Part shown: positions 41,171 through 54,800 of the stretch, in pieces | How positions within the stretch are numbered: position 1 is the first letter of the stretch | Layout: every line of letters begins with the position of its first letter | Assembly (NCBI GenBank): GCA_905221605.1 | Contig: CAJNDS010002001.1 | Coordinates: 1,317,001-1,381,000, forward strand | Direction of reading: 5' to 3' | DNA: 64,000 nt | DNA from: Symbiodinium natans | Lineage: Eukaryota; Sar; Dinophyceae; Suessiales; Symbiodiniaceae | Program-made: the position numbers and the translations under genes | Notes under the pieces: generated by a model | The model's database searches: none | Told to the model about the DNA's origin: nothing | What the model saw: the letters and a program-made list of their open reading frames with translations, nothing else

Positions 41171-41841
41171 CCCCTTGAGGTTTATGGGAGTTTGGGTCTA
41201 GGGTCCTGGGCAATATTCAACCGACGCTTCTCGGCCTGGAAAACTCTCGACTCTGAAGGGTTTAGGGTTCAGGGTTTAGGGTTTAGGGTTTAGGGTCTAG
41301 GGTTTAGGGTGACCCTCAAAAAAAGCCTAAAGCGAGAGGGTGAACCAAAGCAACAAATGCACAAGTTTGAGTCATTCTTGTCAGTCTGGCGAAGTTACCA
41401 CAACAGGCAGCGCTGAAAAACCTGAATCCACACAGCACGACAGCCACACACTAAACCCTCTGAAGGTTCAGGTGCTGTCATGACAAGTAACCCTAAACCC
41501 TAAATCTTAAACCCTAAACCCTAAGGTGGACAAATTAGAGGCAGCTGTCCTCGGCTGACAATCAGCAACCATCAGAAGCCAAGCTCTAAGCCGACCACCC
41601 TACAACCCCCGAGCAAAAAAAATAGACTCCTTCAAAACGCCCCCAAAAGCCTCAAAAAACCCTAACCAAAAAGCCCTAAAAGCCCTAAAGCCCCCCCCCC
41701 CCCCCAAAAAAAAAAAAAAAAAAAAAACACCCTAACCAAAAAGCCCCAAAAGCCGTAGCCTGAAAACCGCACCCAAAAAAAACAAACCAAAAAGCCCAAA
41801 AGCCCTCAAAACACAACCCAAAAACCTCAAGGCCCTAAAGC

Positions 41842-41918
41842 CCCCCAGGGCGCCGCACCATGCATTGAGTGACTCCCCACTGCGGCCGGCCCAGGCCCAG
41901 CCTGAGCCCGAGGGCCAG
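41842..41918 (-). CDS. Possible exon
   Basis: GC-rich island with minus frame SGWAWAGRSGESLNAWCGAL. Another frame (Gly/Pro/Ala-rich) is also open. TTTAGGG on the right; left flank is CCCTAAA-like and C/A tracts. Confidence 0.25.
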
Positions 41919-42559
41919 TTTAGGGTTTAGGGTTTAGGGTTTAGGGTATTTCGGGACTTTGGGGCCCAAGTATATAATAATTGGGTGCATGGACCCGAAA
42001 CCCCCAAATGCTTCGAGGGTTACCAAGTCAGCTACTAAGCTCGAGGCTTAAGGCTCGGCCCTCGGGGGTTCGGGGCTTTGGGGGGTTTGAGGTTTAGGGT
42101 TTGGGGTTTAGGGTTTGGGGTTTGGGGGTTTAGGGTTTAGGGTTTGGGGTTTGGGGGGTTTGGGGTTTAGGGTTTGGGGGTTTTGGGGGCATTTTAGGGC
42201 GTTGAAGATCCAGGGCTAAGGGGTCTGAAACAAAAAAGACGCTAACCTTAAAAGCAATCTATGCCCTTTGCTGCCCGACAGCTTGCCACCTCGGAGTCCA
42301 ACAAGCCAAGCATCGATATGTCAAGACCCAAAACCCTAAACCCTTAGGGTTTAGGATTTAGGGTTTAGGGTATAGGGTTTAGGGTTTCGGGTTTAGGGTT
42401 TAGGTTTTAGGGTCAAAAAAAATGAAAGGACCCCCGCCGTTGGAATCACAAACCCCTTCAACCCTTGCGCCCTTAACCCCAACACCCTGGTAGCATGGAA
42501 GCCTCCAGCCCCAAATAGAACCAGGGGTTTATACGGCTTAGGGTAATTCCCCACAAATT

Positions 42560-42656
42560 ACTAAGAGAAAGCCGCCCAAGAACCTTGGGTTTAGGGTTAA
42601 GGTTGCTCACTAGAGAGCCTTGAACCAACAAAAAGGGAAAAGGGTACCACTGGGCC
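42560..42656. mobile_element. Decayed introner-family copy
   Basis: Only the right half is clear: GCCTTGAACCAACAAAAAGG, then GGGAAAAGGGTACCACTGGG, matching the right halves of the copies at 61.0 and 40.1 kb. The left end has merged with heptamer-like sequence, so the boundary is a guess. Confidence 0.4.
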
Positions 42657-42808
42657 AGCAAGCCAAAAGCCCAAAAGCCGTCAACCCCCAAGCCTTGAAG
42701 CTTAGAGGCTTACACCCTAAACCCTAAACCCTAAACCCTAAACCCTAGACCCTAAACCCTAAACCCTAAACCCTAAACCTTGAAGCTTACCAGCCTTCTG
42801 AAGCCTAC

Positions 42809-42867
42809 AGAGCCAAAGATGCGGCGCCTGACATTTGCTTCGAGCAGCCGTTCAACCTTGTCAGATT
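42809..42867 (-). CDS. Exon with clear borders
   Basis: Acceptor AAGCCCCAG, frame SDKVERLLEANVRRRIFGS, donor GTAGGC. Helical, charged. CCCTAAA array to the left, TTTAGGG to the right. No family recognised. Confidence 0.5.
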
Positions 42868-45800
42868 CTGGGGCTTTTTTAGGGTTTAGGGTTTAGGGTG
42901 TAGGATTTAGGGCACGGTTTTGGTTGGCAGGGTTCCCAAGCGCTGAACCCCTACACCGTAAACCGGCTTTGGGGTACCTAGCATCAAGGGCCTTGAAGGC
43001 TTGAAGGCTTCATACGTTTCGAGGGTTGAAGGCGTCAGGTATTTAGCGCTCCGGTCTGCGAAGAATCAGGGTTTTGGGTGGAAGAACTAGCTGTAGCCAA
43101 GTTTCATGTGCTTAACAGGCCCTAAACCAAACCATGACACATGGATTCGACTCTGCAATCGAAGGCAAACCTAGGCAACACGTTTTGCTGCCTCACGGGC
43201 CTTGAAGGCAACAGCCGAAGCCTAGAAGCCTTGCGGTCCATGTCGGGATGCCCTTATACTAGCAGTCCTCAAAAGGGGATTCTAGTACCCCCTATTAGTA
43301 TAATTAAGGGGGGAACGGAAAATCCTGTGGCGGCTTCAGGTTGAACACACAACATCTACAACTAGGATTCAAGGCGTGCCACCATCTCCTCAAGGATCCA
43401 TGGTACCTAGATGGTATATACTTGGGCACTACAAAGCTACTATATCAGACCCCCTTTAAGGCCCAAGTATATTACCACTAAGGGATCCTTAGGGTTAAGG
43501 GTGGGTCACTCGGGCCACCCAAGATGTTCTTCTTGGGGTTTGGGTTTGCCACATCCCTAAACCCTAAACCCTAAACCCTAAACCCTAAACCCTAAACCCT
43601 AAACCCTAAACCCTAAACCCTGAACCCTGAACCCTGAACCCTGAACCCTGAACCCTAAGCCGTGTCTTTAGGACCTTTAAGGATAGGGCCTGCCACCCCA
43701 CAGACTCCTTCAGTTCTTAGTGTAGTTTCATGGGCCCTTCAGAACCCTTTAAGGAAGCTAAGGGACCATATTAATTAAGGGCCCATGAAACTACCCTCAG
43801 AGTCTTCTTTAGCACGTTTTCTTTCGGGATTTCACTCGGTGGATTCAGGGCCCTCCCTGTGGTTGCGTTGCTTATGTATGCGTCTTGGCTGCTGAAGTCT
43901 TGTCTGTCTTTGTTTTCGGGTGCGTCCGGCTTAACGTTTTTCATTGTCATGGTTTGCTGACTCGTGGGTCTTGGCTTGATGCGTGGTTGGCTTGCAGTGA
44001 AGATGTGTATGCGTACCTGATGATATGGGACCAATGGGTGAGTCTCTGTTCCTGTGGTGCCTAGGCTTCATACTGCATGGACTAGAGATGCTGGGCCCCA
44101 AGCCCTACACCCTAAACACCCCTAAACCCTAAACCCTAAACCCTAAACCCTAAACCCTAAACCCTAAACCCTAAACCCTAAACCCTAAACCCTAAACCCT
44201 AAACCCTAAACCCTAAACCCAAAACAGCCCTCTGAGCCCTCCAAGCCCTATAACCCCCCTTTTATCGTGCGAAGAAGGGGGGCTCCGCCTTCGGGGCGGT
44301 CTTTCGGGGCGAGGCTTGGGCCTTTAAGGGTTTAGGGTTTAGGGTTTAGGGTTTAGGGTTTAGGGTTTAGGGTTTAGGGTTTAGGGTTTCGCGTGGGGAT
44401 TGGGGGTTTAGGGTTTTTGTTGGGCTTTAGCGTTTTTGCAGCGGTGTTTTTGGGGTTTCGAGGCAGGAGGGGTGCCGGTCGCTGAGATCCACGCAGGCGC
44501 AGGTGAATTTCTTCAGACGCCAGGTTCATCAGCGCCTTGTCGAAAAAGGGCTTCGGGTCTTAGAGGAGTTTCGCGGAGGTCATGCCTCCTTAAAACCAAA
44601 AGACCCTACGACCCCTAAACCCAACCCCCTCGCAACACCCGTTTACCCGCCCCAAACCACGGAGTGAAATCGCGACCTTGACTCTAGACTGAATTTGCAA
44701 ACGAAAATAACCATTTTAGCTGTTTCTTAGTAATATTATAAGTACTCAAAAATCTAAAAACATGATCCCAAGAACCCCGAAGGAATGAGCTGAAACAGGT
44801 AAACGCCCAAACCCTACATGCGGGGTCGGCAGCTTGAGCCGGAAGCTCTTCTATTTAGGGGCCCAGGAGTTTACGGATTTGGGTCGAGGGCCAGTTGAGG
44901 GTGTAGAGATTGATTGAATGAGTCTGGCGGCACTTCAGGGTCTACAGCTTCTGCATTAAGTTCCAGATGGGTCTTGGGTTTAGGTCTCAGTCTTTGGCGA
45001 TAACCCCGAAATACTAACCCTAAACCCTAAAACCCAAAAACCCTAAACCCTAAAACCCTAAAACCCTAAAACCCTAAAACCCTAAAACCCTAAACCCTAA
45101 AACCCTAAAACCCTAAACCCTACAAGTGGGTATACGGTTGGTTCTTCATGTTCAACTCTCGAGCTAACCCTGCAGGGGGGCAGGGCCCGCACGTTGTACG
45201 TGGAGTTGTGAGGGCCTCCGAGCTCTACACGGGGGGGCCCACTTGCTAACCTAACTAAAGTTCAGGGACTGATGACCTATTGCTCTATAAGCCTTAAACT
45301 CGGAATCCTGAACCCTAAACCCTAAACAACCCCCTCAACCCTGGCCCGAGTTCAGGCTACGACCTCCCGCCGAGTCGGGTTTAGGGTCAGCCGGTGAAGC
45401 CTACTATGGGGGCCATAATAATTCGAATAAGGTTTTCGGGGTTTTTGTGTAGTATATCTATAAAGGGACCCTAGGAGAATACCTTTCGTAATCATTCCGA
45501 CCCTATATTATGTGGGTTTAAGGTCCAGGGCAAAGGCTTAGAGCTTCGGGTTAAAAGGCACCGGAAGCCCTATACCTGAACCCTAAACCCTAAACCCTAA
45601 TACCTATTCCAAGCCATGGAAGGCCGAAATCCTGAATGGCAGGGGCTGCCGGCCAGCTGTGGCGCCCGGTCGTTGGAGGCATCCGAGTGGAGGACCGACC
45701 AGACCTGGTAACTATGGGATTCAGGGTTTAAGGGGGGTTTAGGGGTTCTAGGGTTTAGGATTTAGGGGTTACGGGATTATGGGGTTTAGGGTCGAGGGTG

Positions 45801-48800
45801 TAGGGTTTAGGGGTTTATGGGGTGTAGGGTTTGGGGTTTGGGCTTAGGGTTCAGGGTTTGGGAGCTATGGGATTCGGGGTTTGGGGGTTTAGGGTTTAGG
45901 GTTTGGGGTTTGGGGTTGAGGGATTTAGGGGTTATAGGGTTCAGAGGTTTGGGGTTCCGGGTTTGGGGTGCCTCTCCTAAAAATTAGGGATTACGGGTCA
46001 GGGGGGGGTACTATAATGCCCATTAAGGACTGTTAGTATAAGGGGGACCATCCCAAGCTTGGGGCTATAGCAGCACGATTCGAATGTCCAGCACACCGAG
46101 GGATCGGGAAACGCACAAAAGGAGTCCATCTCCTAGCGAGGCTGGCGCTTCTGGGGGGTGTATTAGGGTTTGGGTCAGGGACTCCGAACACACAACAGAA
46201 CTGAACCCAAACCGCCCGCTGTGCTCTCAAATCCAACAAGTAAGTTTGGCATCCAGCACACGAAGATCTGCGCTCATGAAATACCCGAGCCGGACAAGGA
46301 CCAATGTAATAGGGGTTCTACCCCTGCTTTTGGGAAATGCCCATTTGCCATCACAACAGGCTGTCCTCCGCGCAGGTCGCAAGGGCCACTTCAAGGGCCC
46401 ATGAAACTACCCTAAGATAGTGGGGTCATTGACTTCATAGGGCCTAGAGTGTACAGCGCAAACATTCCAACTTCTCCCTTTTGGGTTTAGGGTTTATAAA
46501 AGGGTTTAAGGTTAAGGCTTATTTAGGGTTTAAGGTTGAGGGCTTAGGGCTTAGGGCTTAGGGTTTCGTGTGCCTTCGGCATGGCCCCTTCGCCACCGAC
46601 ACACTGCCAGCACGCGCCCCGACACTCACCCCTCGGGCTCAAGTGAACCCTACAAAACCCTAAACCCTAATTACTAAACCCTAAACCCTAAACCCTAAAC
46701 CCCAATTACTAAACCCTAAACCCTAAACCCCAAACCCCAAACCCCAAACCCAGAAGCCCGCTGGCTAGTGTTGCTATGGGGCCGCGTGCTTTTGCGGATT
46801 ACTGCAGGTTCCGGCGGTCTGGGGTTCCCGAACGGGGGCTATGAAAGAGAGAGGTACCCAGGAAACCTCAGGGTCAGGGGTTTGGGGTTAGGGGTCTAGG
46901 GTTTAGGGTTCGGGGTGTAGGGTTTTCGGGTTTAAGGCTTCGGGAAGTCTTAGGCTAGCTTGGCCCGGGCCCCAAACTCAGCACACCTGAAAACCCCAAC
47001 CATGAAACCCTAAACCCTACACACTAAACCCTGGCCCTGCCGAGACCCAATCCTAAACCCTAAGCCTGAAACCCTAAACCCAGGCGTCCGACGCCCTTGG
47101 AGGGGACGGAGACCGCCCTAGCCTGACAGGCAGCAGTGTGTGGGTGTATATAGTGTAAGACTTCAGGGTTTTAGGATTCAGGGCTCAGGTTTTAGGGTTT
47201 CGGGCGAAGCCTCTAAAGAGGATTTGAGGGGCTTCAATCCCGCGACATTCTGCCTTCCTTGGTTCTGTGAGGGGTGCTGGAGGTGTGTGTGGGTGGACAC
47301 CTTTGAAGCCTTTGAAAAGCGGGTCTAGTGGTTCACGATCTAGGGAGCTAGGGCGGCAGGGTTTCGATTTCAGGTGCAAGATGCTCCTAAACATAAGTTC
47401 TTACTTAGGGAACTAGAGGAAAACAGGAAATCAAGGTTCCTGCATGGTCCCTTCACTTGATTCCCAAGTAAGAACGAGGAAGAAAATCGGATTCTAATCG
47501 TGAATCTTGACGCCTTCATATTCCTTTGTAGAGCTTGGTGAACAGTTGAAAATCACGAGTGAATTCAACATCGTCTCAGGGTTTACAGTAGGGCTCGAGT
47601 GTATGGGTTATAACTCGGGGGCCCTGGTTTAGTGTAGCCGGGGCAACATCGCAGGTGGCCTGTCATACGCCCTTTAATCCATGACCCTGCTTTTGACTAC
47701 CTGTGAGCCTCAAGCAGGGACCCCACAAAAATAACACCCAACGGGTTTAGGGTTTAGGGTTTAGGGCACCTCTGCAATAAACTTTGAGGGTTTATGGGCT
47801 CCAGGGTTCAAGGGGGTCCACGGGTGCAGAACTTGCACTGTTCGTTCATCGTGCCAGCACCACTCGTCAGTACCTTCTCGTAAATCTGAACCCTAAACCC
47901 TGTCAATTTCGGGGTTCAAGAAATTCTTTTTGGATCTGTGAGGCTACGTGCTTCATGCGCAAACCGAAAGCTTTGGACCCTGCAAATTTGCCTTCATTCC
48001 TGACTCCAGACCCTACACCCTAAACCCTAAGCCCTAAACCCTAAACCCCATTTTTTCTTCGTCAGCACCATGGCTGTGCAGTTTGCACAGCGCCAAAGCG
48101 CGCATTCAAAGGAATTGGCACCGCCCTGCCGTACTCACCGTGGGATAATTAGAATAGGGTTTTCGGGGGGTTATTATTGTATAGTATAAAGGGACGAAGG
48201 GAATTATGTTAGTAATTATTCCGACCCATATAGAACTCTCCGTGGGATAGTTAGGCATGATACTGCTCATCGTCAGGCCCCTCGAGTTGTGCACGCCTGC
48301 CTTCAACTAATGGCCAGTTCTCGACAGCAAGGACCCCAGACCCTATACTTTCAACCCCAAGCCTCAAGCCTCCCAACACCAAACACGCATATCCTAACCC
48401 TAAACCCTAAACCCTCAACCCTAAACCCTAAACGCGTTCCCTCTTGTATCAAACAGGGCTTAGAATAAGGGAGCTCCTAGCCCTACAACAAGGGGGATAA
48501 GACTGCTGCCAAGATTTCGGGTGCTAGATGATGCGTTCCCACGCGGTGCGGTGCAGGGCTCAAACGGTTTGTGGGTGAAAGCAAAGACATGGTGTAGGAA
48601 GCCGAGGACACGGCGGGGTCGCGTTGGAGATTTTTGTTGGCTAAAAGCCTAAGGGCCCATGTACCTAAATCGGGACTACTTGGGCCTTAAAAGTACTTGC
48701 TATTTAGGGAACATAGACCCATAGGGAAAGTGGGTTTTGGGTGGGATTCAGGTGCTGCTGCAGGGTCGTGTTGGAGCTGTGCGGCTGATATGTGGGTTTT

Positions 48801-51800
48801 GGTGGGGGCGTCAAGTGGGGTTTCAAGGGTTTTAATTTAGGGCTTTAGAGCCCCTAGACGAGCTGGCGCCACGGAATTACACAGATACCGGTACTGCACA
48901 CCTTTTGGGAGCAACTGCCGAAGCAACCCTTTAAGCCCTGGGAAGAGAGGAAGGCTAAACAAGATCCTCGTTATCGTGGCGCATAGGCCCGAGTTTCTTG
49001 GTACCTAAGTACAAGAGCACCCACCCTACAGACTTGATTGTATAAGGGCCTTTGGTGGGGAGGTACTCAAAATGCATGCGGTCTCTAAGGCTACACCCCC
49101 AAAAAGGGGATGTGCGCATACAAAATTGAAGCACTAAATCAGATGCCCTAAACCATGCAAGGTCCTACATTCGTAGATATCAGGTGCGAGAATCGGGGCC
49201 TACAAAACCAGATTGGGTAGTATACAACATGAGCATATATAGGGTTTGTAGGGCTTAAGGTGGACTTAGGCTCCCTGTGTTATCTCGGTTAAGCGATGGG
49301 CTCAGCGCATCGTCTCAGACTTGCGGGGGAGGCCCCCTCAGGGGCTTGGCTCGCCTGCAACAAGACGATCCCAAACCCTGCAACCCTAAACCCTAAACCC
49401 TAAACCGAGGTCTAGGGTTTGCATGGTTCAAGGTTTGCTGGGTATACGGGTCGAGATTTCGGCCTGTGGACCTGAGTTCAAGTTCCAGGCTTTGTGCAGC
49501 ATGCTGCCATGGCATCCACATGTCTGCATGTGCTTCCTAGGCCCAAACAGAATGCCCAAACAATCCCCTCAAAACCCTGAGCTACCCGAAACCCTACAGT
49601 GCGAGTTCTGTGGCAAGCATCAAGTGCGCAGTCTCAGTCCACTGCTTTGCCTATGGAATGGTTTGGAAAGGTGTACTTCGGGCTGCCTTACCCTCAGTAG
49701 CTCTGTACCCTATATCAGGGTGAAACCAAAATCAAACCTTAAACCCCGAAACACCAAACCTGCCCTGAACCCTAAACCCTAAAACCCTGAGAGCAAAAGG
49801 ACCCTAAACTCGAAAACCCCAGAACCCACAAAACCCTGAACCCTAAAACCGTCAACCCGAAAAACTGCCAAACCCTGAAGCATGAGGACAGATTGGGATG
49901 TTCCCCCTTATACGAACAGTCCTTAAATAGGGAACATATAATGGGGTGTGTTATGATCCCTATTAAGGACTGTTAGTATAAGGGGGGGCACTATTTTCAA
50001 GGACAGCTCTCTCTGAGCGGTTCGGCCTTCTCCGCCGGTCGCAGGCGGAGGGGCTGCAGCGATCTTCTTCTCACCTCAGCCGTTGGGGCAGCTTTGGGGT
50101 CCTTTTCTTGAGGGGTTTAGGGAAATTTTCGAGCTTACCCTAAACCCTTTGAGCCCTAAACCCCAAATAAACCGAAGGGCTTAAGTTCGGTAAGGCTGGG
50201 AGTTGGCGAGCTTTGATGGATGCTTTGCTATTGACTTTGTTACCAGGATGGGTTATTCGGCCCTATAATCTCCAAAATCAACCCTGTACAGGACCTTTTA
50301 ATGGGTTCTAGGGTAGAATAGCCTGGTAGGGGTAGTTTTGGACTTTGGGTTTCGGGGCTTAGGGTTTTCATAGGGTTCAGGGTTTAGGGTTTTAGGTTTA
50401 GGGTTTTAGGGGCTAGGGGTGTCAGGAGAGACGAGGCTTCGGGTTTAGGGTTTAGGGTTTAGGGTTGCGGGTTGAAGGCTTTCAGGTTCGAACTGCGCGG
50501 CCTGTAGCCCAAGCAACGTCGAACCCCAGAAGCCCAGCACGCTGGAACCCTACAGCCCCACTTACAACCCCAAGCCCCAAACGATACCGATTCCCCAAAC
50601 CCCAAACACTAAGCCCTAAAACCCTGGACTCCTACACCCCAAACCCTAAAGTCCTATACCCCAAACACTAGTAACCAACCCTAAACCCAAACCCTCAACC
50701 CTGCGCCCAAAATCCAAGCTGTCGGTCGAGGATCGCTCCTCGCGGATCTGTTTCACACGCTTGTGTTCAGCATGCTGGCGCCAGAAGCGCTGGATAACCT
50801 CAAGGCAAGGGAGTGAAAGGCTTTGGGTTTAGAGGTTTAGACGCTCAGAGGCTCAGAGGTTTAGAGGTTTTGGTTTCAGGAGGGAGTATCGGGCTCTTCT
50901 TAGCTTTTCCGTAAGGTCAGTGCCACAGAATAGAAGTACTTGTAAACCCTGTATAGCCCTTGAAAGCCATCAATCCCCAAAGCCCTCTACACTACTTTCA
51001 CCTTAAACCCTAAACCCTAAACCCTGAACCCTAAAACCCGCCGAGTCGGGGCCCAGAAGCAGCTGCTTGACGCTTTCGGAGGGTCGCGTGGCGGACGTGG
51101 ACAAGCCTCGGCTCTGCCAGTTCACAGAGTAGGGTCTTCAGTTTAAGGTCTAGGGGTTTCAGGGTTTGAGGTTAGGTGTTTAAGGGGTTCAGGGCTTTGG
51201 GAGGTTTAGGGTTTTAGGGGTCCAGGGTTTGGGGGTTTTAGGGGTGCAGGGTTTCAGGGTTTAGGGTGCTAAGGGTTTAGGGTTTATAGGGTTTTTAGGG
51301 CTTTAGGCAGGGTTTGCGGGGATTCGGGTTTAGCAGTGAATGAGGATGCCCTTTTGTTGCGTTTATGAGGGATCCCAACTCGATGCTACTGCTGGATGCC
51401 CTAGGCTCCGGAGATCACCCGTTTAGCTTCGAAGGCCTTGGTCTCTGATTGGAAGGTCACTTCTAGGCAGGTCAAGGGTTTATGGCTTATGGCTTTTAGT
51501 GACTTCATGCAGAAACTGGCCCAATGGTGGTCGACTCAAGCGACGAGTTCTGAGACTTGCAAGAAGTTCTAAGAAAGTCTTTGCCGAACATCCTACCACA
51601 GTCTCTCGGCCTTAGGGAATTTAGGGGCTGTTGGGTACTATATGCCCCGCTGTGTCGGTAGGAAACAGCAGTTCGAAACTAAACCCTAATTCCTGAAGCC
51701 AAACTAGGCCCTGAACCCGTGAAACTAAACTCGGCCATAGAGATACCCTAAATTAAAGTAAACCCCGAAACCCTAAACCCTACTTGAAGAGCGCGGAAAC

Positions 51801-54800
51801 CATCGTTTTAGCCCATGGCCTCCTATTCATCGCACAGAAGCCCGACACTCCCAAGATGTTCGCACCCTCTTGTGAGTTTTACAGGCATTTGATTCGGGCT
51901 CGGGATAAAAGTTTCTCTGTGAAATAGGAAGAACGTGCAAAGGAGTGCATCACTTTTTTCCTGACATGCAGCGAGCCTACGAAGGATGTTTTCCAGAATT
52001 TTGTGGACTTCAAAGGGAAGCGGGGACGCGGCATCCCACTTGCGCAAGTCAACAAAATATTCCAGCTGCCAGGCGTGCTTCACCCTGGTGTCTTCTCGCT
52101 TCGGCAATCTCCAGGGTGGGTGGAGTGGCAAATGGCAAGGTTTTTGCCCTATATACCCCAACCTTGCCAGAGCATCAGCAGGAAAGACAAAAAGCCCGGA
52201 AAGTCTGCCATCATCCAGGAGTGCTGCCAAAACAAGGTCAAAGTCATCTTCTGAATATGCAAGTTTACCAAGCGCTCCTCCGTGTTTCCAAAGGCCCACT
52301 GAGTATCTGAAATCTGCTTGAAGAGTTGATGACTTTTCCTGAACACGCCACCTGCATGCTTCACCAGCAAGCACAGAGTCCACAGTTGGTGAGTCTGTGA
52401 ACGACTTCTCAAGCTCATAGCTCACACGATGGAACATCGTGGCCAAAAGAGCGTGGGCCTGTTCTTCAACATGGTGATTGGGACTGCACTGAACGCGAGC
52501 CTCGGCAAGCGAGACGTGAGGAAAGTCTTTTCTGTTTCGCAAACAGCTTTCCAACAATAAGCCGACGTCGTCCACCTGAAAGGCAGCATCCCGGCTTGAA
52601 CCCGAGGTTATAAAGAAGCTTGTCCGGGTAACCGATGCTCCTGGCAATGCCCACACTGCATCACTGTCAAGCGCGAGCAGCATCAGTAACATTCCTGCGT
52701 ATCCACGTGTGTTATTGAACGAATAATACCTTTGCCGCTGGAGGCTTGCCGACTTCAGCTGCAAGGCAACCCCGCCACTGATAGAGCCTCTGCGCTGAAA
52801 GAGAGCATCTACTTTGGAGGATCCTGATACCCGGAGGATCTCATAGTTCTGTGCCTGAGGTGACGAATCGAAAAGGCGGCGCAATCGGTCAAAGGACTCG
52901 TCCTCCTTTCTCCTCTGGGAGTAGGTTGCAAGGGCACGGCGCCGCGATTCTTGCTGCTGCTGTTCAGTCCAGGCGGCAGCGGATGCTTCCAACGGGGTCG
53001 GGAAGTTCAAAGATCGCTTTAAGCGCCGTCCATCATCGCACAAAGCTCGAAGAAGCGCATCGTATGCGTGCGCAGCCTGCTGCTCTGTCAAAAAGCAGCC
53101 TGCATGCTTTCGGTCGCCCTTGAAGCAAACTTGCGCATGATATTTCCCGATGGCCTTATTCCAGTAGACTCCGTTGAACTGGCTGGAGGCCAAGCGGTGC
53201 CAGCATAGTCCAGGCAGCAGTGAGGTGATCTTCCCAAGCATTCGATTACCCCCGGCATTCATTGCATAAGCCGTCTGCTAGCCTACATGTTGGTCTACTT
53301 GAGACCGGGGTCACGAAACCTAGCTGTGGTGCGGAGCTGTAGGGCACCGGCGTCTAGGACTCTTAAAGTCCCGGTGGGCTAAGCTACCTCGAAGGTGGGA
53401 AACCAAGCTGGAAACCCTAGAACCTTAATCCTGAAACTCTTAATCCCCCTAAACTCCTAAACCCTAGACCCCTACACCCCGAAACCCTCAAACCCTTAAA
53501 GGTAGACCAAGAAGCCGCCGCATCTTCGGCAGAGTCAGCCACTTCCGGAAGATCTGACCGCAGGGGGGGTCTACGGAGGATGTAGGGTTTAGGTTTTAGG
53601 GTTTTGGGATGAAAGGGTTTAGGTGTAGGGTTTTTTTGGGGGAATGGAGGGGCCGAAGACCCCGAGCAATCAGGATTCTGGGTTTACGGCTCTAGCGTCA
53701 TCCACTAGGTTGAGCATGATATTCCCACGCCCGCCTTCAAAAACCGAAATCCCGCATGCCACACTCACCTGAAGGTATATCTCACGCGCTGAAGGGGCAG
53801 GTTGACGGACCAAACGAAATCCAAGTGCCGACGCCCGAAACTCTAGAGCCTCTTCGGCCCTCAACAAATCCAAACACGACAACCAAACCGCGAACCTTGA
53901 ACCAAGAACCCTAAACCGTTTAAAACCTAAACCCAAAACCCAAAACCCTAAAAACATCGAAACAACCCAAGGCACCTCCAAACCCCGAGCCAAGGATCCT
54001 GACGCAAATCTCCAAGCTCCGAGTAGTGACCGGAGGTCTCTGCAACACTCTCACACTCTCCCCCACAGCTGCGGGATTTGGGGTTTAGGGTTTGGGGTTT
54101 GTGGTTGAATTAGGTTTAGGGTTTTGGGGTTGAGGGCTTAGGGCTTTAGGGTTAGGGGATCCAGGGATGAGGCTTTAGGGGTTTGGCATTGATGCTTGGG
54201 GTTTGGTACTTGGGAGATCCCGGTACCCGTGGTGTCCAAAGCATGCCCACAAACCTGAATCAGAAGGGCTTATTACAAAGCCAACGAACCTTTAATCCAA
54301 CCCTAAACAGAAAACCCTACATCTGTCACTCTCCCACCTTTTGGATGAAGATCACCTTCTCCTGCAAAGCAATCGGCATAGTCATAGAGTCATAGAGGGG
54401 GTTCTTCAAAAACAATGCTGCTTTTTGGGTACAGGGTGTGTGCATAGCGGCTTTGATTCTAAAGGTGCAGCTACCAAGAGGACCTTAGTTTCAAGACCCT
54501 CGACGATTAGTTCGTGGGAGGAGTATAGAAGCAAACGCCAAACGGGCACCGCTCAACACTCTACGAGCAGCAGGGCTTTGAGCTTAGCTAGATGCTTGTA
54601 CAGAGTGTCCACTGTCACCTGGTTGGTCGACTCAACTGTATTTGGTCCAGACCACCAAGTCACTCAGCCGGGCTTTGTACATGGTGTGGGGTCACGAGTC
54701 AAGACTCCAGCCCGTAGTCAACGTGGAGCCCTTGCCTTAGACCGAGCCGTGTGGACTGCCACACCTGCCCATACATGAATCCTGAGCCCCGACCTCTCAC

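Larger units (their letters stand above)
46860..49300. other. Stretch without a recognised gene
   Basis: Degenerate heptamer repeats and three MITE-like elements (listed). I see no exon with convincing borders. Confidence 0.4.

Noticed and set aside
43771-44034. Minus-strand 87-codon open frame
   Set aside because: Composition is protein-like but its end runs into a MITE arm and no family or border supports it.
54341-54778. Plus-strand 145-codon open frame
   Set aside because: Opposite to all other genes, no motif, low-quality composition; probably chance.
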